A stretch of 64,000 nt of DNA from Candidatus Methanomicula labiotermitis. Its GTDB lineage: Archaea; Thermoplasmatota; Thermoplasmata; Methanomassiliicoccales; Methanomethylophilaceae. Position 1 is the first letter of the stretch, and every line of letters begins with the position of its first letter. Both the position numbers and the translations under genes were made by a program. Location: NCBI GenBank assembly GCA_009780575.1, contig WQZU01000002.1:1-64000 (forward strand), written 5' to 3'. Shown in pieces: positions 1 through 8,900 of the stretch. The notes under the pieces are model-generated. The model was not told where the DNA came from. It was given only the letters and a program-made list of their open reading frames with translations, and searched no databases.

Positions 1-1
1 C

Positions 2-106
2 GGGACGTACAAACACGTGACACCGGCGATGGCGATCGGGCTGACGGACCATGTCTGGAGCATGCGTGAACTGATGTTATTTCCCCATAGACAAAATGTC
101 AACTGA
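2..106 (+). mobile_element. C-terminal tail of a transposase-like protein, cut by window edge
   Basis: An open frame enters from the left edge and ends at TGA 104-106 after 34 residues. Its sequence contains TPAMAIGLTDHVWSMREL, which resembles the C-terminal end of DDE-type insertion-sequence transposases as I remember them. The catalytic part lies outside the window, so family and integrity cannot be judged. The same frame continues after the stop with a 23-codon stretch beginning ATG at 125 that looks protein-like but has no recognised identity. The call rests on one short motif. Confidence 0.5.
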
Positions 107-655
107 ATTCGACAACGTGACCAGATGGACTTAAGTCTCTACAAACTGCGCGGTGTTGACCCTGCGGAGTTAATAAAAAAGTATGCAAGGGGATAAGCAC
201 GGACTTTCCAATATGCGTGTAACATTGCAGGTTATATTCTGAGTGACTTAATACATAGGCGGCTTGATTACCGTTAGTCCAATGAAAAATATTGTCAGAG
301 GGAAACTATTTCGAATAGCCCTCACCTGACTTTTAAAAATCCTTTGGATGTTTATATTGGAATCGTTGGAATGGTAACATTCGGAACTGAATTACCAGTT
401 GAGTTTCCTATGATCCCGGCTACAGCAAATTAAGAATCTGATCTCAATGTGTTATCTCGTGAGCGCTCGGAGAAGACGGACATGTACGGCAGAGGTTTGT
501 GAGGTGTCCTCATATCGTTTCCATACAAATCAGGGAAGAACCTTCCGATTTATTTTATGTCTTCATTTTTCAAATCCATTGAATTCTCGAAAGAACCTTC
601 CGAGAAGAATCCTATAATAAGAACCTTGATATACTTTTGTCATGGTTGGCCCCTC
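107..655. other. gene-poor region with promoter for the next gene
   Basis: About 550 bases without a convincing gene, apart from the 23-codon remnant at 125-196. The sequence is AT-rich and looks like decayed or non-coding accessory DNA. A TATA-like GATATACT at 628-635 lies 21-28 bases before the ATG at 656, the spacing expected for a leaderless transcript. I see no tRNA, hairpin terminator or long repeat here. Confidence 0.5.
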
Positions 656-1648
656 ATGACGACTAGTAAACAAATTATGGCCGTATTGACAGTTTCGTTG
701 TTGATGTCCGCATTTGCTTTCGGAACCGTGTTTACCGGATCTTCTGACAATCAATTCGATAATGGTAATGTCAGAACAATTTACACGGATTCCACAACGT
801 ACGACGTCAATAGTTTGATCGATAAATACAACGGAACTATGGATCGCATTGATGATGTAATTACATTCAGTGGATCTATGACTGTTTACACAGGAACAGA
901 ATTCGAGAATTCATACGGGTCCACAACCATAGCAAGCGAATTACATATGAATATAGAGTATGACCTCGACTCTCGTGAGGTTACAACTTGGTATTGGATT
1001 ATAAGCGAACACGAAGAGTTGGAGAAATATTGGATTACGGGGAAGGCGTTTTTCACAGAGGGCGGAGAGTTTGTAGACATACTCTTTGATATTCATGGGC
1101 AATCCATACTCTATTCGGATATCGCAAGGTTAGAAGGCGTGGAGAATTGTTTCGCTTTCCTTGGCATCCCTGTAGCAATTTGGGCAGTAGGTGTTATCGC
1201 TGGCACCTCTGCTGCAGTTGTCGTTCTTTCTCCGGTCAAGGTAACAGTAGTGAACCTTGGACTCTTAAAGGGAGAGATAAGCTACGAATACGATAGGCTT
1301 AGCAAGAAATTGAATAATATCAAAATAGGCTATACCAAATGCACTCCGGCGGAGTTAACAGAGAATGAAGTACGCAAGTTGTCAAAAACCTCATATTACT
1401 TTGTGCTCATGTATGAAGGTAAGCTATATTTCGCCAATAAGGCTATAACTGAAGCGGAAGCAAAGAAGGTTATAAATCTAGACAATATGAACTACAATAC
1501 CTGGACGCTGTACCCCCACATGGCCGAAAAAATATGTGGTCCGAATCCTTGGTTCGATCCCGCTCATAAAAAGGGATACTTTGATCACTATCATAAAGCC
1601 GGACATAAGCCTGCGCATTCGTTCTTTGGGCTCCCTTCCCTGTTCTGA
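656..1648 (+). CDS. secreted/membrane protein with toxin-like C-terminal motif
   Basis: A 330-residue protein whose family I do not recognise. The ATG at 656 gives a classical signal peptide or anchor (about residues 6-24, hydrophobic, after MTTSK) and fits a leaderless start from the TATA at 628; an upstream ATG at 557 would place 33 unrelated residues before the signal. Residues about 166-193 form a second hydrophobic segment. The C-terminus carries YFDHYHKAGHKPAHSFFG (308-325), a His-rich motif that recalls C-terminal modules of Gram-positive secreted toxin-like proteins; this resemblance is from memory. The last five residues (LPSLF) are encoded by a dispersed repeat that also occurs at 48066, so the original C-terminus may have been altered. 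It heads a three-gene unit with the acidic protein at 1661 and the protease at 2145. Confidence 0.6.
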   Translation: MTTSKQIMAVLTVSLLMSAFAFGTVFTGSSDNQFDNGNVRTIYTDSTTYDVNSLIDKYNGTMDRIDDVITFSGSMTVYTGTEFENSYGSTTIASELHMNIEYDLDSREVTTWYWIISEHEELEKYWITGKAFFTEGGEFVDILFDIHGQSILYSDIARLEGVENCFAFLGIPVAIWAVGVIAGTSAAVVVLSPVKVTVVNLGLLKGEISYEYDRLSKKLNNIKIGYTKCTPAELTENEVRKLSKTSYYFVLMYEGKLYFANKAITEAEAKKVINLDNMNYNTWTLYPHMAEKICGPNPWFDPAHKKGYFDHYHKAGHKPAHSFFGLPSLF

Positions 1649-1743
1649 TGGTGATAGATCGTGTCCAGAGTATCTTTCGTAGCAACTCCAAGACCAATCA
1701 TATGCGGTATGATGATCTCAGCCCCTGGTATCTTAGGATGCAG
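1631..1743 (-). repeat. dispersed ~110-bp repeat, copy 1 (protein-like on minus strand)
   Basis: This segment is clearly related to 48066-48167: both begin with CTCCCTTCCCTGTTCTGATGG and stay similar for about 100 bases. Read on the minus strand both copies stay open in one frame and share PGAE and TKDTLDT-x-Y-x-HQNREGS, with copy 2 lacking a net nine bases. This looks like two diverged fragments of one protein-coding sequence. Here the fragment overlaps the 3' end of the surface-protein gene and the 5' part of the next gene. The parent gene is not in the window and I could not identify it. Confidence 0.65.
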
Positions 1744-2140
1744 GGAGTTTTATTATGATGCATACGATGAGTTAGGTAGCATAAAGGGTCGCGATGAATT
1801 TGATGAAGTACATCTAGACGCCTTGTCCGATCTGGATAAAATAATGGGCGGATACGTGTATACTTTTTATGCAACGATGAGTTACTACGCAGAGATAAAA
1901 AACGTATCCGAGAAACATTACGAGGAGAGGGTGAACTCTGTTGTGATGTTCATGGAGTTCCTTAAAAAACACGTCGAGATCATGGGAGAGATATATTACA
2001 CGGAACAGTGGATGGGAGTCCCGGAAGAGGCCGAAACCGTGGAAGTGAGGGATGTACATATCGAGGACATGAAATATGGCCCTGGAACGGATGATTTCGA
2101 GTTTGAACTGGGGATAATATATCGTTTCACTAGAAAGTGA
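1661..2140 (+). CDS. hypothetical small acidic protein
   Basis: An open frame of 159 codons, with the confident coding part from about residue 30 onward (from roughly 1750). It is rich in Asp, Glu and aromatic residues and has no signal peptide or membrane segment. The first 25 or so codons lie inside the dispersed repeat, so the GTG at 1661 is probably not the ancestral start; the ATGs at 1709 and 1712 are alternatives, and the gene may be N-terminally truncated. It ends 4 bases before the protease gene, which suggests co-transcription. Position directly behind a gene with a toxin-like C-terminus would suit an immunity-type protein, but this is conjecture and the sequence matches no family I know. 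Confidence 0.5.
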   Translation: MSRVSFVATPRPIICGMMISAPGILGCREFYYDAYDELGSIKGRDEFDEVHLDALSDLDKIMGGYVYTFYATMSYYAEIKNVSEKHYEERVNSVVMFMEFLKKHVEIMGEIYYTEQWMGVPEEAETVEVRDVHIEDMKYGPGTDDFEFELGIIYRFTRK

Positions 2141-2144
2141 GTCA

Positions 2145-2858
2145 ATGAACAATCGTAAGGTCGCTGCTCTGCTCATTTCGTCAGTAATTATTTCATCTGC
2201 CATTACTGCAGTCCTGTTTGAATATATGCATAAGGACAGGATAAAAGACTGGAGAGGAAATGCGTTCCTCGGAACGATTGAGATAGTATGTTCCGTTTCA
2301 GGTAATTCGACATACGGAACCGGATTTATTATAGATTTCGGAGGTCCATGGGTCGTGACCAATGCACATGGAGTTCTGTACAATGATGGGACGGAAATGA
2401 CAGTCTTTCCGAGTATACAAGGCAGATTCTATGATTCCGATGTAATGTATGATTTAACATGCCGTTTCTATGATTCCGAGGAGGACATAGCATTGCTGAG
2501 CTTCGATAATCTGGACAGATTGTGGAAACCACTCTCCCTCGGTGATTCGAGTAAGTTGAGATACGGGGACAAAGTATTCACGATAGGTAACTCCAGAGGA
2601 AATGGACTCGCCTTCTCATCGGGCGTCGTGTCAATACCTTTGATAAATGTAATTATATTTGACAATATACGCCCGTCCGTGCAAACAAACATACCGATAA
2701 ACGAAGGTAACAGCGGAGGTCCGGTTTTCGATGAATGCGGAGAGGTTGTAGGAATGATGTCTTTCAGAATGAGGGATCAGCATGGAGAGGTGGTGCAAGG
2801 TACCAGTTTTGCTATACCCTCAAATCTAATCAAAGAATACATCCAAAAAAGTCTATGA
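2145..2858 (+). CDS. membrane-anchored trypsin-like serine protease
   Basis: A 237-residue S1-type protease of the HtrA/DegP-like group without a PDZ domain. Residues about 5-27 form an uncleaved or signal-type hydrophobic helix, so the protease acts outside the membrane. The catalytic triad is visible: His75 in VVTNAHGVL, Asp114 in EEDIALLSF and Ser190 in NEGNSGGPVF. The ATG at 2145 follows the preceding stop by 4 bases and lies close behind AGAAAGTGAG. Canonical DegP proteins are longer because of PDZ domains, which are absent here. In context it could mature or degrade surface proteins made by its neighbours, which is inference. Confidence 0.85.
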   Translation: MNNRKVAALLISSVIISSAITAVLFEYMHKDRIKDWRGNAFLGTIEIVCSVSGNSTYGTGFIIDFGGPWVVTNAHGVLYNDGTEMTVFPSIQGRFYDSDVMYDLTCRFYDSEEDIALLSFDNLDRLWKPLSLGDSSKLRYGDKVFTIGNSRGNGLAFSSGVVSIPLINVIIFDNIRPSVQTNIPINEGNSGGPVFDECGEVVGMMSFRMRDQHGEVVQGTSFAIPSNLIKEYIQKSL

Positions 2859-3304
2859 ACTGTAATTCCGGATGTTTCGATAAGGTTATTCTTACAGCAG
2901 AAGGGAAAGAAGTTGAGAAATCTGCCTAAAATCAAATTGCGGCCTGTGGGATAGGGTAGCAATCTACTATATGTTTAGGCAGATTTCACAGGTGCGATCG
3001 GCGTGGATACCTTGACTATCCTCGGTTGACCCGATCCGTACGAGCGCCCCGGTCAGCGTGAACTGTCTTTGTCACGCCTTCATTTGCCAAGGGTGTTGAA
3101 GACGAGAATACGGCTTTTTCTTCAAATGTGTTTCATAACTCCGGTTCTGTCCCTTCTATGTTTCCAGCGGAGCCGTTTTTCGTTTTTGGCAGTCTCGAAA
3201 ACCCCGTTTCTTTCGATTTTCTGAGATTTTATCGGTACGTGTCTCAACGTTTCAATCCAAAATGTCGGTTCTTAAGGAGTTATGAGACACAGTTTTTTCT
3301 TCGG
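2859..3304. other. gene-free stretch with nested inverted repeats
   Basis: No convincing gene. It contains a 14-bp perfect inverted repeat, GAAATCTGCCTAAA at 2917-2930 and its complement at 2974-2987, separated by 43 bases. A second pair, CCTGTG 2943-2948 and CACAGG 2987-2992, overlaps it, so two mutually exclusive foldings are possible. Part of the loop looks superficially like a tRNA D-arm but there is no T-arm or acceptor. From 3100 the sequence is pyrimidine-rich with no features I can name. Confidence 0.45.
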
Positions 3305-3487
3305 AAAGCTTTTAAATAAAAAGAGTATCAGCGGTTTCAGCGTAAACCTAAATACTCGCGTACGCGAGTGGCTTGATGACAGCGTCTGCAGCCGTTCCTT
3401 CTCTCAAAACGGCTAGTTTTGGTGCAGGTGTTCAAAATGCTTCATCAGTGGAGCGGTTACGCAGTACTCTACAACGGAGGATAATAA
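3305..3487 (+). promoter_or_regulatory. promoter and leader of the uS13 operon
   Basis: A TATA element TTTTAAATAA lies at about 3309-3318, predicting transcription from about 3340 and a leader near 150 nt. The leader contains a perfect 16-bp palindrome ACTCGCGTACGCGAGT at 3354-3369, which in RNA would fold as a 6-bp stem with a GTAC loop just after the predicted start. GGAGG at 3476-3480 is the ribosome-binding site for the ATG at 3488. A long structured leader is unusual beside the short or absent leaders elsewhere in this window and may be a site of control. Confidence 0.55.
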
Positions 3488-3964
3488 ATGCCAAAAGAGA
3501 AAGCTGCACCAAAGCAGACAGAGGACGAGAACTTCAATTTCATAGTCCGTATAGCGAACAGTGACATCGATGGACAGAAAAGAACTGTCATCGGCATCCA
3601 GAGCATAAAGGGAGTCGGAAAGAGAGTTTCACAGATAATCATAAGGAAGGCGAACATCGACCCGACGATAAAGATCGGTAATCTGCCGGATGAGAAGGTA
3701 AAGGAACTGGAAAAACTTGTGATGACATATGTGGAGTATGTTCCCCCATGGGTCATCAACAGGCAGCTGGATTACGAGTCCGGAGCGGACATGCACCTTT
3801 TCGGTAACGACCTTGAGATGGTCCAGAAGGATGACGTCAACAGGATGAGGATGATCCGCTGCTACCGCGGGATCAGGCACGAGACAAGACACAAGGTCAG
3901 AGGCCAGAGAACACGCTCGAACGGAAGGAAAGGGCTGACCATGGGAGTCAGCAGGAAGAAATGA
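3488..3964 (+). CDS. rpsM: 30S ribosomal protein uS13
   Basis: A 158-residue archaeal uS13, close to the usual archaeal length with an N-terminal extension of about 15 residues. It has the helix-hairpin-helix region (IQSIKGVGKRVSQII) and the basic C-terminal tail RGQRTRSNGRKG, which contact 16S rRNA and the tRNA-binding head of the small subunit. It is the first gene of the operon with uS4, uS11 and RpoD, the standard archaeal order; uS4 follows after 10 bases. Start chosen from the GGAGG at 3476. Confidence 0.97.
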   Translation: MPKEKAAPKQTEDENFNFIVRIANSDIDGQKRTVIGIQSIKGVGKRVSQIIIRKANIDPTIKIGNLPDEKVKELEKLVMTYVEYVPPWVINRQLDYESGADMHLFGNDLEMVQKDDVNRMRMIRCYRGIRHETRHKVRGQRTRSNGRKGLTMGVSRKK

Positions 3965-3974
3965 GGTGGTATGA

Positions 3975-4730
3975 ATGGGAGATCCTAAATTTCCTCGCAG
4001 ATTGTACGACACTCCTTCCCACCCCTGGCAGGGAGAGAGAATAAAGGCGGAGCAAGAGATAGTCAGGCAGTACGGTCTGAAGAACAAGACCGAGGTCTGG
4101 AAGGCGCAAACGATACTCAGGAATTTCAGAACGCAATCAAGAGTGCTGCAAGCACGCGTCAGGTCGGGAGAGGCTCAGGCCAAGATAGAGGCTGATAATC
4201 TGCTTACCAAATGCGCAAGGATAGGCGTGCTTCCGGTTGAGGGTGCAACGCTCAACGACATTCTCACGCTTACCGATCTTAAGATATTGGAGCGCAGGCT
4301 TCAGACTATCGTCTACAGGAAAGGATTGACGAACTCGATGAAGCAGGCGAGGCAGATGATCGTCCACGGTCACATATACATGAACGGTCACCGTGTTACC
4401 ATTCCGGGTTACATAGTGACGAGAGCGGAAGAATCATCGATCGAGTACAACCCGTCGTCTCCGTTCACTGACGATATGCACCCGATGAGGCAATCAAGGC
4501 CGTCGCAGAAGAAGCCGTACGTTCCCGTGGATATGAGGCAGCGCGATAGGCGCGCACCCAGAAGGGAGGACGCGAAAGCGCATGTCGCCGCGCCCGTTGA
4601 CGTACCCGTTGACGTACCCGTTGACGTACCCGTTGACGTACCCGTTGACGTACCCGTTGACGTACCCGTTGACGTACCCGTTGACGTACCCGTCGGCGAA
4701 GAAACATCCGAGACATCAACGGAGGAGTGA
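3975..4730 (+). CDS. rpsD: 30S ribosomal protein uS4 with repeat-bearing C-terminal extension
   Basis: A 251-residue uS4, longer than the roughly 180-200 residues usual in archaea. Residues about 1-175 are the normal protein, including the S4 RNA-binding domain ([20 protein letters not shown]). The extra C-terminus is low-complexity and ends with eight tandem Pro-Val-Asp-Val units and an acidic tail (ETSETSTEE). The extension is continuous with the reading frame and its stop overlaps the Shine-Dalgarno of rpsK, so it is translated if the gene is intact. A disordered acidic tail on uS4 has no function I know. Confidence 0.95.
   Translation: MGDPKFPRRLYDTPSHPWQGERIKAEQEIVRQYGLKNKTEVWKAQTILRNFRTQSRVLQARVRSGEAQAKIEADNLLTKCARIGVLPVEGATLNDILTLTDLKILERRLQTIVYRKGLTNSMKQARQMIVHGHIYMNGHRVTIPGYIVTRAEESSIEYNPSSPFTDDMHPMRQSRPSQKKPYVPVDMRQRDRRAPRREDAKAHVAAPVDVPVDVPVDVPVDVPVDVPVDVPVDVPVDVPVGEETSETSTEE
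4593..4688 (+). repeat. eight identical 12-bp tandem units inside rpsD
   Basis: The unit CCCGTTGACGTA occurs eight times in perfect tandem, coding for eight Pro-Val-Asp-Val repeats. The perfect identity of the units, including synonymous positions, points to recent slippage expansion. Because the unit is a multiple of three, copy-number change keeps the frame. It is followed by a degenerate ninth unit (CCCGTCGGCGAA). Confidence 0.97.
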
Positions 4731-4732
4731 AG

Positions 4733-5119
4733 ATGGCAGCAAAATGGGGCATAGCGAACATATTCGCAAGTTACAACAACGTTATGATCACGCTCACCGA
4801 CATAACCGGTGCGGAAACGATCGGAAAAGTAACGGGAGGCATGGTCGTCAAACAGGCAAAAGACCAATCTTCGCCGTACGCAGCCCAAAGGGCGGCGGAA
4901 AGGATCGCGGACGTTGCAAAGGAGAGAGAAATAACAGGCATACACGTCAAGGTGCGTGCACCCGGCGGGAACAAATCAACTTCCCCGGGTCCGGGAGCCC
5001 AGGCGGCCATACGTGCGCTGGCGCGTGCCGGCCTTAAGATCGGACGCATTGAAGATGTCACGCCCATACCTCACGATGGTACCAAGAAGAAAGGCGGACG
5101 CAGAGGGCGCAGGGTCTGA
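4733..5119 (+). CDS. rpsK: 30S ribosomal protein uS11
   Basis: A 128-residue uS11 of normal archaeal length, starting [16 protein letters not shown] and ending in the basic GGRRGRRV. It lies on the small-subunit platform and contacts 16S rRNA near the mRNA exit. The ATG at 4733 is preferred over the GTG at 4727 because GGAGGAG at 4721-4727 is correctly placed for it; the Shine-Dalgarno overlaps the stop of rpsD, so translation is likely coupled. rpoD follows after 12 bases. Confidence 0.97.
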   Translation: MAAKWGIANIFASYNNVMITLTDITGAETIGKVTGGMVVKQAKDQSSPYAAQRAAERIADVAKEREITGIHVKVRAPGGNKSTSPGPGAQAAIRALARAGLKIGRIEDVTPIPHDGTKKKGGRRGRRV

Positions 5120-5131
5120 GGAGGCCGTGAC

Positions 5132-5959
5132 ATGGACATCGAGATAATCGAAATGGCCGAGAGGAAAGTCTCATTCGTATTGAAGAACTCAACGCCTGCC
5201 ATGGCAAACGCCCTTAGGAGAACGATCCTAACGGACATATCCAAGATGGCGATCGACAAAGTGGAGTTCCACCTTGGGCCGATAATGGTAGACGGAAAGG
5301 AATATGAGAGCATAACGCCCCTGTTCGACGAGATAGTGGCGCACAGGCTCGGCATGGTTCCGGTGCCTACGGATCTTCAGCTGTTCGTTCCTCAGGACGA
5401 CTGCGTATGCGGAGGAGAAGGCTGCCCGAGCTGTACCATAATGTACAGTCTGAACAAGATCGGTCCGTGCACCGTTCTTTCCGGCGATCTCATACCTCTC
5501 GGAAGCCCGGACCTCAAGGTGAAGGATGAGTTCATCCCCATCGTTGAGCTGGCGGACGACCAGGCGGCTCTGATATACACGATCGCAACAATGGGAACCG
5601 CAAAGACGCATGTGAAATGGCAGGTCGCCAACGGCGTCGGTTACAAATACGAACCGATCGTGAAAATAGACTCGGGAAAATGCAAACGCTGTGAAAAATG
5701 TTTGAGCGAATGTCCGAAAAAGGTATTCTCCGGCGATGATAAGAAGATCACCGTCGCGAATCCGCTGAATTGTTCACTGTGTGAATCCTGCCACGCGTTC
5801 TGTCCGCACAAAGCGATATCCGTTGAAGCGGATGAGAAGAATTTTGTCTTCAAGTTCGAAACGGATGGTTCGTTGTCCGCGGAGGACGTACTGAAGAAGG
5901 CGGTCTCACTGCTCAGCGAACAGGCAAAGACGCTTGGTAAGCTGGTTGAATCCATTTAA
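5132..5959 (+). CDS. rpoD: DNA-directed RNA polymerase subunit D with ferredoxin-like domain
   Basis: A 275-residue Rpo3/subunit D, homologous to bacterial alpha and eukaryotic Rpb3, which heterodimerises with subunit L to start RNA polymerase assembly. The dimerisation motif NSTPAMANALRRTILTDIS is at residues 19-38. The inserted domain has two complete four-Cys sets: Cys184, 187, 190, 194 and Cys214, 217, 220, 224, as for two [4Fe-4S] clusters. A further Cys group (91, 93, 98, 101) could bind zinc. Subunit D proteins vary between zero, one and two cluster motifs among archaea. It is the last gene of this operon, followed directly by a terminator. Confidence 0.96.
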   Translation: MDIEIIEMAERKVSFVLKNSTPAMANALRRTILTDISKMAIDKVEFHLGPIMVDGKEYESITPLFDEIVAHRLGMVPVPTDLQLFVPQDDCVCGGEGCPSCTIMYSLNKIGPCTVLSGDLIPLGSPDLKVKDEFIPIVELADDQAALIYTIATMGTAKTHVKWQVANGVGYKYEPIVKIDSGKCKRCEKCLSECPKKVFSGDDKKITVANPLNCSLCESCHAFCPHKAISVEADEKNFVFKFETDGSLSAEDVLKKAVSLLSEQAKTLGKLVESI

Positions 5960-5969
5960 ATCGTTTCAA

Positions 5970-5997
5970 CGGGCGGGCACACCCGCCCGGTTTTTTT
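5970..5997 (+). terminator. hairpin terminator after rpoD
   Basis: An inverted repeat CGGGCGGGCACACCCGCCCG (5970-5989) is followed by seven Ts (5991-5997), ten bases after the rpoD stop. The T run is on the plus side only, so it serves the ribosomal operon rather than the convergent polymerase gene. Confidence 0.85.
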
Positions 5998-5999
5998 GA

Positions 6000-8900
6000 T
6001 CAAAAGAAATCAGACAGTTTGCATTTCTTCACTTTATCGTTGTTGAAAAGCGAATCCATGCTCATCTCAAGGACGGCTATCCTCTGTCTGGTGTATTCCG
6101 AAAGCCCGTATTTCTCGCCCACGGCTTTCGACACCTCAAGATATTTCTTCACGCTTGCTTCATGAACTGTAAGAATAAGACCGTAACCGCATTTGCATTT
6201 TCCGGACAACGGTATCCGTCTGTATTTTTCATTGCATTTGGCGCATCTGATACTCTGCGCCGAGAAGCTTCTCAGGTTTCCGGCCATATCCGGCAGGAAG
6301 TGCTTGTCGATAACGCGTGTTGCCACATCCCTTTCGTCGACAGCTCGTATTTTCTTACCGAGGTTAAGCTGCGCTTCCATCTTGTCCATCATTGTCTCCA
6401 GCGTCGTGTACACTGAATGCTGCGGCCCCTCGGATATGTCGTCGGTGTCGTGAGTGAACCCCAGACCTTCATACTGTCTCTCGGTGCCTATCCTTCCCGA
6501 GACGAGGTCCATGATGCCTTCCACCTCCTTCGGATCCTTCACATCCATGGCCGCTTTGTAAAACTCAAGCGGATATTCGAACGAGCAGTCGATGTTGTGC
6601 GCTTCCTTGTCTATCTCATTCGGATCCAATCGCGTGGTCAGAACAAGCGGCGCATCCATCAGCCCTCCTCTTCTGTCCGGCAGGAAATCGCGGGAGAAAT
6701 TTATCAGCCCGTCCAGCATAAGTATTATGCTGTCTTCGTCACCGTCACAGTTCCTTCTCTTCGCGGCGTGGAAGAAAGGATGGGCGTAACCTCCGCATGC
6801 TTTCGTGTAACCGATGATGCGGCACAATATGCCTCCGGACGTATGTGGCGCAAGCCCTATTGCCAGATGTCCGAGCAGATCGCCTCTTTTACCGGCATTG
6901 TAGAATCTCTCAAGTCCGTAATGCTTCTCAAGCATATCATCAATGAATTTTGAAACTTTGACCATATAGTCGCCGCAGGCGTCCGCCGGAACGATGTCCT
7001 GAACTTTCAGTTCGCATATTTGGCGATCGTTTATCAAAGGGTTACCGTGCATGTCGTGCGTGTATCCCAGATCAATTGCCTTTTCAACGCTCAGTTCTAT
7101 CTCGCGCGGCCTGAAATGTGTTATCGGAACGTCGGTCATATCAAACCGTATGGTTCCGTCCTTGAACACAAAAACATCGTTGGCTGCTCTCAGTATGCCC
7201 TTCTCAAGCGCTTCCGGAACCTTTGTTTTTGAAGACAGACCTTCAACACATTTGAGTTCCGGCAGTGATCTTACACCCAGACGTTCGAGTGCGCGGTTGT
7301 ATATGACCTCAATGTCAACGAGGTTTTCGTTATCGGTCATCCTTTCGTATCTTTCAAATTTGGCGTAACTTCCGCATTTGTCACAGCTCGACATGACCGA
7401 TATATGATTACATGAAGTGCATCTTCTTGTACCGACGTCAATCTGAACTCCTTTTCGCTTTTCACTTCCTCTGCTTATGCTTCCCGTCGTTGTCTTGCTT
7501 ACGGATATTGCGGAATTCATCTCTCTCCTTGATCCCGGTTCCTTTCCGACGGGGAACAAAGCGTGCACTGGAGGGTTCATTCTTCTTTCCTTGGCCTTCT
7601 CGGGGCGCGCCATTCTGCTGCCGATACGCGTTACCGCTCTTGCGCGGACCTCTATTCCCATTGCTCTGCTTACGGCGTCAAGCGAACATTCGCCGTCGAA
7701 AGGAGTTTTCTCCGTGATCGTCTCACCGTCGGCCCGAAGGCCGAGGCCGTCCATGAGCGGTAATGGATCTTTTATGACGATCCTTTCTGAAACAACGGTG
7801 TGCAATGCGCCGAGATCCTCAAGCACACTCTTCTCATGAGCGTTCATCATCACAAGCGAACCGTCAATGAATCTTCCGTTCTTTAAGATGAATTCTCTAA
7901 GCTCTTTGAGCTTTTCAAGCGGCACATCCGACCAGAAGAGATTGAACGCCGGATGTAACGGAACGCCGAGATCGGCGGACATTTTCTTTGCATTTTCGTA
8001 TGTAGGCGAAAACCAGTCGTTCGGAAGATCTCCTTTTGCTTTAAGTTCCTGTTTATGCCATTCCGTTGTGTAGCCGCACGGCACGAGCTTATGATTATTC
8101 TCGGAGAATTCTCCGAACGGTATCAATATCTCTCCGATGTCGACTATCTCCGATATCCGGTCTCTTATCTCAAGCACCTCTTCTTTGGTGCTGCATTGCA
8201 CAAGATCACCGTTCTTTAAAAGTAATATTGGACCCTCGATAGAATCACACGGCGTCACAGCACCCGCCTTCCCCGGCCGTTCTATTTTCACCTGTGTTCC
8301 AAGCGCAGGGAATTCATCCAATGCGTACATGCTCGCCGGACTCAATGCGATAGCTGCCAGACCGCATGTCCGCCCTCTGCCGTACCTAAGTCTGAAACCT
8401 CCGACACGGGAAGGATGTCCGAATATGGGACGACCGGCTACAATGTCCTTCAGATATTTGTCTGCGGGTTTGATAACTTTCGGATCGGGATCACGGTCGT
8501 CGTCGCTCTTCTTCTGCGAAATGAACTCGCCGATGAAATCCCATCCGTCGATTCCGAGCGAGTCAACATGCTTCTTGACCTTCGCCGCTTTCTGGCAGAG
8601 ACCTTCGGCGATCACAAGGCACGCTCCTCCTCTTACCTTGTTCGTCTCTATTCTGGGAAGATCCCTGTATCCCGATATCTCGGCGTCTTCCGTACCTTCG
8701 CCGTCTATGCACACCGGACAGTTGTTCACTATAAGTTCGATCTCATTCGCGGACGGCAGATACTGAAGATGCTGACATTGTTTGTATAACGGTATTTCCT
8801 CATGGAAGCGCTGAACCTCCTCCCTTAACGGAATATAACGGCCTATGTTCAGTTCCCTTCTGACAACATCCGCTATCAGGACGCTCATCGCCTGCCCCGT

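Noticed and set aside
2940-3010. A tRNA-like segment
   Set aside because: A D-arm-like GGGATAGGGTAGC is present, but there is no T-arm, no matching acceptor stem and no plausible anticodon loop.
3128-3319. A 63-codon open frame before the uS13 gene
   Set aside because: No ribosome-binding site, Phe/Ser-rich translation from a pyrimidine-rich leader, and it overlaps the operon promoter.
4593-4688. Possible CRISPR-like array
   Set aside because: Units are directly adjacent with no spacers and are in frame with rpsD.
4409-5037. Long open frames on both strands over the uS4 tail and uS11
   Set aside because: They arise because the 12-bp repeat has no stop in several frames. Translations are repeat-only (for example RQRVRQRV) and overlap well-supported ribosomal genes.
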